DNA from: Falciphora oryzae | Lineage: Eukaryota; Ascomycota; Sordariomycetes; Magnaporthales; Magnaporthaceae | Length of the DNA: 64,000 bases | NCBI GenBank assembly: GCA_000733355.1 | Contig: JNVV01000054.1 | Location: 197,237-261,236 of the forward strand | Direction: 5' to 3' | In this document: positions 42,553 through 53,216 of the stretch, piece after piece | Layout: each line of letters starts with the position of its first letter | Position numbering within the stretch: the first letter of the stretch is position 1 | Notes under the pieces: model-generated | Database searches by the model: none | Seen by the model: only the letters and a program-made list of their open reading frames with translations | What the model was told of the DNA's origin: nothing | Position numbers and translations under genes: made by a program

Positions 42553-45500
42553 TTGATAGTGATGTCCATCGACGACACCACCGGGAACCACACTGTTGGT
42601 AACCGCCTTAGCAGTCAGCGTATTATCCAAGCTCGGTCGCTCGTGAGTGTGGCTGCCTCCAAGGCCCAGCTGCATTTCCTATATCTCGCCTACAAACCGG
42701 AGCAGACACCTTCAGACTTGGAAAATGTTTACGTATACCTGCAAGACGGTCAAATTGCACATCCACATCGAAAAGACGTCTACCTATCAGGCGACTATCC
42801 GTATGGGCCCGAAGCACTGCTTGGGCCCGAGGGCGACGCGCCGGGCCTTGCAGTTGCATTCCTACACTCAACCTACCTCGAAGATGCCCCGGCCCTTCCA
42901 GGGTCGCAGGACCCATCGTGGACAGAATGGCTGCTAAAATACCTTCAGGTCCGCAAACGTTTGAGAATAATTACCCGCCCGGGTGACCCGCTCCCAGACA
43001 TTTGGAGCTACGTTGCCTTGCACCGACCAGAGAAGCTTCTCGGGCTGCTGGAGCATTCTTGGCAAGACGAAGGAGCTCGGATCCAAAACAACGACGACTT
43101 GCTATCGGCGCTTAAGCATACCCCCGCAAGAAAGCTATGCATACCCAGCTGCAATGTTGACTGCACACTTGACTGCACATGGCTGCCGCTTCCTGCCCTC
43201 CACCAGGAGCGACTCCGCTTCATGGAGGTCTCAGATCCGTTCCCCTTCCTTGACCTGGAGGAGGCGGGCGGCTCAGCAGAACAGCTGACTGCCTAGTGGG
43301 GGTTTCTCGAGCACTGCGGCGTCAGGATTCGGGTTGGCGACGAGATCGACTTCCTCTTCGATGTCCTCGATTGGACTGTTGAGATCTGGGACGACGACCG
43401 TGACGACCTGTGCGAACTAAAAGCCCTAGGGATCTACGCAACGATCGAGGCCAAGCTCCTCGGATTGCAATCTGAAGACCGACGGCGAGCAATCGAGAAG
43501 ACCCGGTAAGCAAAGACATGTCGAATTGCGTTCCTTTCCGCCTACGCCCGCTGACAGTTTTTCCCCAGCGGCTTCATTGACGAAAACACTCTGATAGTCG
43601 TGCCGAGACACGGTGACAAGGGAACGTGCCTTGTTGAGTGTGGCGACTGTCTGTGGGAAGGTCCGCCCGGAATGGCGACGAGATTGGCACTGGAGCGCTC
43701 TTACACACGCCTGTGCGGAGATGACGCTGATAAACGTGATCTCGTTTCCCGTTTCTTCAAGCAGACACTGGCGATTCAAGATGCTTCCTTTGATGATGTT
43801 CTACAGGAACTAGATATTATGCGGGAACTCGACGAGGGTAACGACGAGGAGAACGACGAGGAGAACGACGAGGAGAACGATGAGGAGAACGACGAGGAGA
43901 ACGACGAGACAAACAACGAAAAAAATGACGAGGAAAACGACAAGAACGAGGAGGAGAATAAGGAGGAGGAAAATGACGAAAAAAATTATGGGAACGACAT
44001 GGAAGATTTTGACCACATTTCTGACTTTTATCGTTACTTGAGCAAGCTCGCGACACCCACGGTGGAGATAAGGCAGGTCGACCCCTCCTGAAATCGCTCA
44101 ACCCCGTCTGCAATCTCATAATCTAACAGGGCTTCAGACCTGCGTTCGAATATGAGCGCCGCATCTTCGTCTCGCAGGGCAGCTCCCGTGGCTGGTTCAA
44201 CACGAGCCAGTGCCTATGGTCCAGCACTGCCGACATCCAGGGCAAAGTAACGCTGAATGACCACTACGAGGACCTAAAGGACTTCTTTGTTGAAGTTTGG
44301 GCGTCAGGACGCTTACTGCCCAGATGGTGTACGACGATCTGATGCAGACAGCCACACAGGCCCCAGTTGAGCGGGTGAAAAACACGATCGAATCCTTCAG
44401 CTCGCTCCTTCGGACAGACCCCAGCAGCCGCCTGGACCCTAGGGATCTGCTCCAGGCCGACTTCCTGCCCGTCAGGTACCCAGACGGATCTGTCGTGCTC
44501 AGGTCTGCGGAAGTGGACTTCGCCATCGTCGATCGCGAATATTTGGCCGAGCTGTTCCGTGACCGCATCAGGCTTCTGGACTATAGGCTGGAGGACGTGC
44601 GCCGCCTGACCCCGTTCTTCCAGTGGGCCGGACTAGGGCGTCGATATCTCTCGCGTTGCACGAGGGAGATGACGTCCGTGTCGAGCGAGGCAGCACGGCC
44701 GATCAAGATGCGGAGCCGGAGACTCAAGTTAAAGGCACACGCCATCCTCCGGTGAGTAACCAGTGGCCGAAGCCAGTTCAGCGGGGCGGGGGGACGTGCC
44801 AGGTTAACAGACGTGGCTTCTGCAGTCTTGCCGCCACAAAAGACAGCCCCAGATACCGAGCCGACAAGAATGGGCTGTATCAGCTGCTACGGACCTCCGA
44901 AGTGCTCGAGACGGACAGAATCTCAATAGTGCTCTCGGCGTCTCAAAACGGGCACTCCACCGAGGTGGAGCTGGCCTCGGGCGACGTGCACATCGACGAG
45001 ACCCCCTTAGCGCTCAGGATCTTCGTCCCCTCGAACAGGAGCAGGCAAGAGATATGCTACCACCTGGCCTTGCCGAAGAGTCTCGCCGCCTGGCTCATGC
45101 GAGATCCCACGACCCAGATCCAAGACGCGGTCGAGGAGGCGGCAGTGACGGCGCTTACAGCAGTCCTGAATGCGTCCCCGGCCGAGGACGTTATGGGCTC
45201 CATTCTTGAAGGCTCTGGCGTCGTGCAGGTGCCGCTGGCTAGAGAAACCCTGATAGATGACGAGGATGACGCGGAAACGGAGGCAGAGGCAGAGACAGGG
45301 GATGAAGAAGTGCTTGGAGGATCCGTAGCCGAGTCAAGGCGGCTGATAACTCCAAGCGGACCATCTACGGCTTCGGAATCTCCGGCTTCGGACAGTGACG
45401 AGGGCGTTGACGATTCCTCGACCGCCATCTCCACAAGCGTGGCATCATCTAGAATGATCCGCCGGGACCCCTCGGTTCCGCGACCTGTAGCTATTAGAGC

Positions 45501-46548
45501 CGCACATATCCCATCCGACGAAGACAGAAAGTACGCCAGGATCCTGAACGGGGTCCTGAAGGCGGCGCGAGCGGCCAGTTTCCCGCACAGGGGAGCCTCT
45601 TCTATGGAGGCACTCCGGGACGCGCTGCCTGCGATCGACGACGCGGCCGAGCACGAAGTCTGGAGCAGGTTCTGGTCAAGCTCCAAGCTCGAGCGTGATA
45701 AAAAAGATTGGTGCAGCGGGCGAGCTATACGTAAGCTTTTAGTTTGTCACTAGCCCCTAACAATGAGCATCCAGCTGTGTATCTCTGCAGCATCCAGCCG
45801 TTCCCCCGCCACAAAGGTATTCTTTTTTTTACGGAGGGATAAGACTGACGGGCGCAACGCATAATAACACTGGGTCTTTGAACTGCTGTCCAGGCTGGAG
45901 CCCGCCCTGAGCGGCTGGGGCCGCGACAACTGGAAGAGCAACATGCGCGTGTACGCCGCCCAGCACCTGGACTACGCAGACATGGAGCCCTGGGTCGGCG
46001 CCGAGACGGCAGACATCACCTATGAGGACTCCGAGGGCGACCTGACGGCCCTCCTCGTGGACCGCGGCTACCTGGACGCGGGGCTGTGGCGCGGTGCAAG
46101 GCCGAAGTACTTGATCGAGGTGAAGTCGACGACGGGGCGGCATGATCTCCCCTTCTTCGTGAGCAAGGGGCAGTACCGGATGGTAAACAAAAGGACCTGC
46201 CTTATCCTTTCAAAATTTGGTGATACAAATTCCGTTGACAAGTGCAAACCGCTGACACCGCCTCCCTCCAGATGAAAGATGCCTACGCAAGGACTGACCG
46301 TGGCGAGGTGTACATGATCGCCCGCGTCTTTGGCATTGGGAGAACTCAAACTGGAATGCGCATGTATGTTGATCCGGAGCAGCCGCGGCCGGATCGCTCG
46401 CTGGTCTTTACGACAAACATGTGGTCTGTAGTCCCTAGTCCATCTGTGCAATGGGAGTGCGATTTCACGCCTAAGGACTTGGTTCGCTGTAATCAAACTA
46501 GTTATTCATATCTACTAGTAGCTTTTATTCTTTTACTTTATCGTCGCT
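42553..46548 (+). pseudogene. NO VEIN/sacsin-like protein, C-terminal half, disabled
   Basis: Exons joined by GT-AG introns (43506-43568, 44077-44129, 44752-44825 and later ones) give a long protein. Its hallmark is the C-terminal DUF3883/NO VEIN domain: PKYLIEVKSTTGRHDLPFFVSKGQYRM, then DRGEVYMIARVFGIG and PDRSLVFTTNMWSVVP. WFNTSQCLWSS, YEDLKDFFVEV and RIFVPSNRSRQEICYHLALP are mid-protein blocks of the fungal family. Breaks are TAG 43294-43296 and a one-base deletion near 44297, and the intron phase near 45730-45895 does not close. The N-terminal GHKL ATPase expected for sacsin/NO VEIN proteins is missing upstream. An (NDEE)n tract lies at 43836-43990. Role in fungi is unknown. Confidence 0.75.
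43836..43990 (+). repeat. GACGAGGAGAAC repeat encoding NDEE units
   Basis: Tandem 12-bp units, perfect at first and then diverging, inside the NO VEIN-like frame. It encodes an acidic, disordered linker. Confidence 0.9.
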
Positions 46549-46551
46549 AAA

Positions 46552-47169
46552 TTAAGTTGCCGTTTGACTCCTTATTGCTGCTTGCTCCTTGCCTATGTTC
46601 GCTTGCCCGTCGCTCTGTATCCCTTGCACACCCCCTTCAGGCTCCTGTTCCTGCCTCTGATGCTGCGCCTGTCCCATCCCGGCCCGTGCCCGGCGCTTGC
46701 TACTCCGGCACCGACAGCAACAAAAGCAGCAGGTGGCGATAAGGATAAGAGCTATGGCAGGCGGGATAGATATTAAAACTATCATACCATCCCAGTTCGG
46801 GCCCGACTCCGACCGCTGGCAGATCTCCGTGGGTGGCGGGTCGCTCGGCACCCAGCTCGGTATCCCCAAACCGCCGCTGGTGCAAAGCTGCGGCGGTGGC
46901 GGCGACAGCGTGCTGGCGTCGGTCGCCACCCACATGGTCTGCCACGCCTCGTGCATACGCGGAATGCCGGCGTCAGCGTCAGTCGTCTTCGCCGCTGCTG
47001 CCGCGCCGCTGGTGGTGGGGGAGGATGTGCGCGACGGCGGGACCTGCCAGCACGCCGAGGAAATCTGTCTTTTGAGGGAGCTGGGGGAGTAGTAGAGGGA
47101 GGCCGCCACCCCGCGCCAGCCCAGCGTGAACCCCAGCGCGCAGCACTGCGCCACCGAGATTGTCGCCAT
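46552..47169 (-). CDS. Putative single-pass membrane protein with Cys cluster
   Basis: 205-aa frame. The first 100 residues are Ser/Pro/Thr-rich with CWQVPPS and QLCTSGGLG. A hydrophobic helix (MIVLISIPPAIALILIAT) then ends in CCFCCCRCRSSKRRAR, a palmitoylation-like Cys cluster followed by positive residues. This is the layout of a type I plasma-membrane protein, and a signal peptide is plausible (VAQCCALGFTLGWRGVAASL). No family recognised. It overlaps the end of the preceding pseudogene tail to tail. It could also be fortuitous. Confidence 0.4.
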   Translation of the reverse strand: MATISVAQCCALGFTLGWRGVAASLYYSPSSLKRQISSACWQVPPSRTSSPTTSGAAAAAKTTDADAGIPRMHEAWQTMWVATDASTLSPPPPQLCTSGGLGIPSWVPSDPPPTEICQRSESGPNWDGMIVLISIPPAIALILIATCCFCCCRCRSSKRRARAGMGQAQHQRQEQEPEGGVQGIQSDGQANIGKEQAAIRSQTAT

Positions 47170-47359
47170 GTCGTGCTCGCCGAACCCTGCAGGGCGCTAC
47201 TACTGATGGTGACTGAGGGCCGTTACGCCCGAGGCCGCGGGTGACAATGCTCGATGTGCTCCATATGTCTGCGCATGATGCTGGTTGGACGAAGGGTGTC
47301 TGAGAGCCGGTATGGGTGTCACTAAAGTGGTGGTGCGAAGAGTGTCCTTTCATTGCAGA

Positions 47360-48896
47360 GGCCCGCAGGGCTCTTTGCCCGGTGCCCTAGATATAATGGC
47401 CGGATGTGCTAACTAATTCGACTGGCCAATCAAGTCACACCCCCTAGTGACCATAACACTACACCCCTTTGAGGCCGTTGCATGTGTGCCTCTACCTGTC
47501 CCATTCAGCCCGCAGCTAAGGCAGGGTGCCAATCCTAACAAGCCCATTGATGCAGCACACACACACCTCGGCAGGTGGGCGCTTCCTGGGCATGGGCAAA
47601 AAGGAACATGAAGCGTTCAAGGAGAGGCAGCAAGCCACCAACCGTGATCACCTACCCGCAGGCCGAGTTCCGCCCTCCTGGACTGATTGATTGAGCGGTT
47701 GCCCTTGACTGCCCGACAGCCAGCCCGAACACTGGGGATTCGCGCTTGCCTTTTCCGATGTTAAATACAGAAGCCGCCCTTGGACCCCCTCTCCGTGGTC
47801 CCCATCTGACCGAGCTCGTTGCCTCTCCCCTGGTGCCTCTCATCTTTTACATACGACCTGTGCGGACGACCATTTGATTCTTGGCCTGCCTGTCCGACGG
47901 TAGCTTTTTCCCTCTTGCTCTTACCTAAAATGCTCGGCTCGTAGTGGCGGCCACCAAGCGGTCAGAGTCAGAGCAAAAACAAAGCCCATCCGAACACAAA
48001 CCAAGGCCGCAGCATAGCACACGGAGGAAAGCCAAGGCGAGGACCAGCCGCGCACCCAGACGCAGCAGCATAGCCGTCGTCACGGAACCCGGCCCACGGA
48101 GATTGCAGCCGATGGGCGAGGAGCGGCCACGACCACAGACAGCCCAGCCCAGCCACCGCGGCCTGTCTGCCGCTCAGCAGTGGCACCGACAAGCAGCGCA
48201 CGACACATAAAAAGCCCTGGAGCCCTGGCGGAGCCCGCTTCCCATCGAGCGCATTCGGCGAGCCAGCGAGCCACCCACCCCCATCCGCAACGGTCCAGGT
48301 CACATAGGTCCTGTTTCGGTCGTCATTTGCCAACCCGCATTTGGCTCGAAGCGGCAGCTGAGTGGCTCCCTGCCCTAGTCGGTCCGCGAGGCGAGAGGTC
48401 GAGTCAAGGCCGCTGCACTGCATTTTGCCGACTTACACGCGCAGGCGTTGCCCTTCCATGCCCTGGACAGCCGCACCTCGTTGAGTTGACTGCACGCGCT
48501 CGACGAGTCCGACCGAGCAGCACCCCGTCGGTAGCAGCGCCTCGCGACGGCCGCCGCTGCGCCCACACCCCTCCCGTGCGGGCGTAAGTTGAGTTGACAG
48601 AAGGGGGGAAGATGAAATAAAAATAACAATAAAAATTTGGAAGCACGGCGCCCAGCAGCCGACTGGCGGGATTATCTAATCACGTAAAGCTCGCAGCAGA
48701 CACCCAGCCGATCCGCCGCGCCCCTCTCCTCCGTCACCGCAGCTTGCTTGACCGGCCTGGCGCGACGACAAATTTGGTCGATCTACAGTTCCATCGAGGC
48801 CGACACAATCTGGCTTCTCCTGAAGCCGGCTGTCTTACAAACCAAGCTTAAACCTTAAGGATCCAGAACTAGAAAAAATCTCCACTCAGCCCTTGG
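47360..48896. other. No confident gene
   Basis: Short frames only. GC-rich to 48600, then AT-rich patches. Nothing recognisable. Confidence 0.4.
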
Positions 48897-49397
48897 TGTA
48901 ACAGGTCTCGGCCCTGCTATAGCGAACTACAGCAGTGTCAAGCCTGGAAAGGGGGGGTTCTCTCAGGGAGATCTCAGAGGTCCAGCAGCTTAACAGTCGT
49001 ATTTGTGCAAGGCTCAACAAGTCTATGGTGATGGTAGAAACAGAAACGATAGCTTGCCCTCCAGACTCCCTTCACAAGGGGTCCCTCGGGCCCTTTTTAT
49101 GCCTGGCCGTCCGGCCGTCCTTCGGTTGCCGTCGGCACGCCTCCTCCTCCGTGGCGTCCGTACGGGGCTGGGTATGCTTTGTCCCCTTATCAGGGTTCGG
49201 AGCTTGGGTGCGCCTTGGCCGGGCTGAGCGTCCGTATCTGCGGAGGCTAACCGGCATGCGTGTCATAAAGCTAAACTCTTTTGACCCGCACGTCCTTCAG
49301 GGCTTGCGCCCCTCTGGCCACCGCCCGGAGTCCTCCCCTGAGGCCACCCGTGGCGGTCCCTAAGGCTGCTGGTCATGGTCCTGTGCGGGGTGCTACA
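48897..49397 (-). repeat. Family A repeat, complete copy 5
   Basis: 501 bp from TGTAACAGGTCTCGG to GGGTGCTACA. No target duplication. Confidence 0.85.
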
Positions 49398-49483
49398 GGC
49401 AGGCAAAGTAAACGTTAGCAGTATCCTCACCCACCACTCGGGGTCTACGGGCCTTGTTCGATGGGCCGTATTAAAATAGAAGG

Positions 49484-49609
49484 TCACAGTTGGGGCTTTG
49501 CGGCGCAGTCACAGTGGCTAGCAGGGTCACGTTTAGTTGGTTTAGGCCCTAGCAAGCGCTGAGAGTAGCGCTGTCGGGGCCCCAAGCTTAGTGGGTGAAA
49601 CAGGCTTGT
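49484..49609 (-). repeat. Repeat B, left part of a split copy
   Basis: Matches the reverse complement of 35837-35965, ending in CTTGT (49605-49609), where a TG...CA insertion begins. The copy resumes at 56218. Confidence 0.85.
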
Positions 49610-49729
49610 TGTTATAGCGTGGCGTGCCCTCTCGTGCAGCCTTGCCTCACAGAGGGTACTTGAGCCTCCAATTGAGCCAGAGTCTCGACTTTGGCTTAGT
49701 CGTCCTTTTGGTAGCAAGTGGGTGGAGGC
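49610..49729. mobile_element. 141-bp TG...CA insertion (LTR2), left 120 bp
   Basis: Starts TGTTATAGCGTGG and continues to 49729. The right 21 bp are at 56197-56217, ending CGTGACA. Its 5-bp target duplication is CTTGT (49605-49609 and 56218-56222). The size suggests a short solo LTR, but internal sequence is unknown. The last 9 bp here (GGTGGAGGC) are the target copied by the next insertion. Confidence 0.8.
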
Positions 49730-50018
49730 TAGTCTCAGTGGCTCAGACCAGATGAGGGGCGAAGGTCACACAAGTCACTTTTTCTCCACATCCAGCCACA
49801 TCATTAATTCAGCCAATCACAATCCCCACACAACTTCGCCGCCATCTGGTCTGAGGTCGCATGGTGCGAAAAGTGGCATGCGATTCTGAAATCCCACCCA
49901 GCCTCCAATCTACCAAAATTACCATTCTCCTTTCCTCCACCACATTACGCAATTCGTGCCTACCGGTCTCTATTTAGAATCTGCGCCTACGAAAATCGAA
50001 ATTTTGGGCGTTATCGCC

Positions 50019-53000
50019 ATGTCGTCTCCTTCTTCTCTTTCTTCATTACCGGCTTTCCTTTCCGATCAACCGCCGCAACCGGCTCCTAATGCCACGTTTC
50101 CCACATCGGATCTCACGATCTTGGCAACATCCCCACCTCTCCCACCGGCCGACTCCGACTCCGACTCCGACTCCGACGACGAAGGCGACGACAATGATAC
50201 GCCTTCGAACCTTTTCCCCTACTCAACGCCTCGGCCGGCTGCTTTCGATTCACCTTCAGCGGCGCGTAATTCCCGCCTACAAACAGCTCGCCGTTTAAGG
50301 GCCCCCGCGTCCCTCCAAGAGCCCCGCCACTCCTATCCATCTGACGACGATTCCGACCCCCTAAAAGAGCCCGACTCCCCGACCTATAACCTGGTACAAG
50401 AAACGCTGCAGTTTTGGCGCAGTTTAGAGCCACAATCTTCGTTCCCCAAATTCTTCAAACAATGGGCGTGTCAGCGTCGCACCGATGGCAGACGCAATGG
50501 ACCTCGCCTTTCCCAACTCCGCTCCTGTTTGCAAAACCCCGACGTTCAGCATGCTCTTTCCGAAACTGGCATCCAGATCCTGCTCGACGGCGAAAGCGCG
50601 CCTCCAGATACGTACTACGCCTCTATCCGCCGAGAGCTTGACGCCCTTGCCGCGTTCAGCCCGTTCGACAACTTCGACCCGGCACAATTCAATGAAGGAG
50701 ACGCCCCTTGCACCGCCAAAAACATCTGCGACGTTTCCTGGGTACAAAACCAGCTGTTGCAATGCGACTCCCGCCTTCAAAAACATGCGCCCCTGCTCAA
50801 CCAGTTGCTCACTACTGTCATGGTCAATACCCGAGCCGACTGGGACTCCTATGGCCCCAACCGTCGAACCCCCAAACCTACACCTAAAGGGGCGGCGACC
50901 CCAGGGGGGACAGTTGCCCCAGGTGGGGCGGCGACCCCTGGAATGGCAGCGACCCCTAAAGGGGCAGCGACACCTGGAGGGGCAGCAACACTTAAAGGGG
51001 CGGCAACAACTACAGCCACAAACCTTGGCCCCCGTTATATGATTGCAAGTATTATAGCACACGCGCGGGCGCCTAAAAAAAGCAACTATCTAGGGCGGGT
51101 CCTTAGGATTTATCAGGTAAACAGTGGCGTTCCGCAACGGGTGATAAATGTCCTTTCAAAGTTCGGGGTCAACTCCTCCTACAGGGTCACCAAAAACCAA
51201 ATAACTTCCATGATCGACAGGGCTACAGTACGTCTGCCAACTAAATAATAACCGATTTTATCTCTTGTATTAATATGCCTTCCTCTATAGAAGAATATCC
51301 AGCGTATTGCCCTTAACCCCAGCTTGACATTTGTTTACGACAACTTCAACTTCATGGACCGTGTCCAAGACCTTGGACAGGGCCGCAAAAACGTTATGCG
51401 AAACATCACCACCTGCCTCGCCATCGGGAGCCCCGACATCGTCCGCTATACCCAATCACAATGGCATGCTACAGTGCCGTTCAAGTTGGAGTGGCTCCGA
51501 GGCCCATATATGTTAGCCCCTCCTACTGCGAAACCGATATGCTCCCAATACCTTTTCCGGCATGAGGTGCTGCACCACCTTTTCAAAGGCACACATGCCG
51601 ACAGGTTTCCTGCTTGCCAGTTCCCCAACGTCTCTCGTGTCAACACCCCAAAATCCTATATTATCCAAACCCCAGCCATTATAGAAAGCGAAGGCGAGCT
51701 TAGCGGTGTTCTTCGGGTTCATGAACAACTTTTCCAGGGGATTTTAGGTCTCAAACCCGGCACATTTGACTACAACAACGTCCTTATCCTACTCCATAGC
51801 GACCAAAAAACAACATCCTTTATCAAACATATCCAATCCGCCAACATCGAATGTACTACACCTTTTAACCGCAAGCAATGGCTCCTTCCAATCCCTGCCT
51901 TCTTCCACGTCCAAATCAATTTTATCCACCACGTTTGGAAAAAGTTTTATCCTCTAGTCAAGGCCGATATCCTGGGCTTCGGCCGTGGTCAAAAGATATC
52001 TAGTTCCAAGCCAGAGTTTTACCACGCGCTTCGACTCCTCCAAGACAGCTACCGTACACGCGTCCTTGCCATAAGCATAAGCGTACTCCAAAAGGATGGC
52101 AAACTCCCCAGAGGGCAGGGACTTATCCCATCCGCCGTACAAGAAGCGTTTGCCTCCGCTTCCCCGGAATACATCGAATCCCTCCAAACCAGGGTCGACA
52201 AGGAGACGTTTTCAGCATCTGCCACTGCAGGACGGAACCCCAACACGAACAGTCCCGTCAACATCCCTTTCCGGTCACAAAGTCGGTACCTCCAGGCTAT
52301 ACAGCTGCTCTGGACTGTTAACGAAGCTGTACGACAAGGGGATTTCGGTATCCTCCAACAATACATTCCCCTCCTTGTCTTCTTTTTTTATGGGTGCAAA
52401 GCCAAAAACTACGGTCCAGAAATGCTATATCTAGCTTGGCTCATACATCCAGAAGTCACAAACGAGCCACTCCGCACAGCTATCCTTCGGTCAAGCCTTG
52501 TTCGTTGCACTACGGCTGGCAGTGGATTTAAAGCTATCGATCTCGCCATTAAGCACCTCAACAAGGCGTTCTCTCTCGACATCAAATACAACAAGAACTC
52601 GACCCACGACATCTGGGCTACGTTTAGAGACTGCGCTGCCCTTGGACCTTTGGGAGCAGTAATACGCAAAGCATTAAAATCTGCGTTTGGCCAATATAAT
52701 AATGCCAAACATACCGTAGCGTCTACCAAGCAAAACGTTATGCAATATGCGTGTTTACTTGTCAACAATGGATGGGGCAGCAAATACGACCAGGCGAAGC
52801 AGGATTCCGAGTTCGACGCCCCGGCATTATTCGCAGACGGGATCAAATACATGCACAATGGCAAACTAGAAGCTTTCAACCGCACCATCGTACGGCCCGC
52901 TGATATTTTTTCCCAGCAAGGGCTAGCAGATGCCGAAGAGGGGGTAGCTAACATAATTATCGAGAATCGGGAGGGCGACCGGGGATATTATTCAGGGGGG

Positions 53001-53027
53001 AACGAAGATAATGGAGCAGACGAATAG
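50019..53027 (+). CDS. DUF6589-like protein, intact, candidate transposase
   Basis: Two exons, 50019-51227 and 51291-53027, joined by a 63-bp GTACGT...ATAG intron in phase 0, giving 981 aa. ATG 49956 would add 21 residues. The N-terminal third is Ser/Pro/Asp-rich with a tandem (P/L)KGAATPGG tract (about 50880-51010). From residue ~400: FVYDNFNFMDRVQDL, VMRNITTCLAIG, FKLEWLRGPYMLAPPT, LILLHSDQKTTSFI, WLLPIPAFFHVQINFI and YGCKAKNYGPEMLYLAW, the block pattern of fungal DUF6589 proteins. DNF, HSDQKT and the late AKNYGPE acidic residues could form an RNase H-like DDE core, but this is speculative. No stop or frameshift, in contrast to its neighbour. Confidence 0.8.
50880..51015 (+). repeat. Coding minisatellite (KGAATPGG type)
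   Basis: Seven or so imperfect 15-24-bp units of ggggc(g/a)gc(g/a)ac, in frame, in the linker of the DUF6589-like protein. Confidence 0.8.
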
Positions 53028-53216
53028 GAATTAGGCTAGCCCCTAAATCTATGAGGATTGGGACAAGGTTCGACAGGCCGTGCAGTCGCCTTTTGGACAG
53101 AGGCCCACTAAATACAGCAGTCGCTAGTAAGATCATCGTCTTTTAAATGAAGCCGATGGTTCAGGGTTTCCTGGAGATACCAAAGTACGTTTCCCTTTTG
53201 CGGTTGCCCCTTTAGG

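Noticed and set aside
46833..47244. Plus-strand frames opposite the membrane ORF
   Set aside because: Low-complexity Arg/Ala/Ser composition typical of shadow frames in GC-rich DNA.
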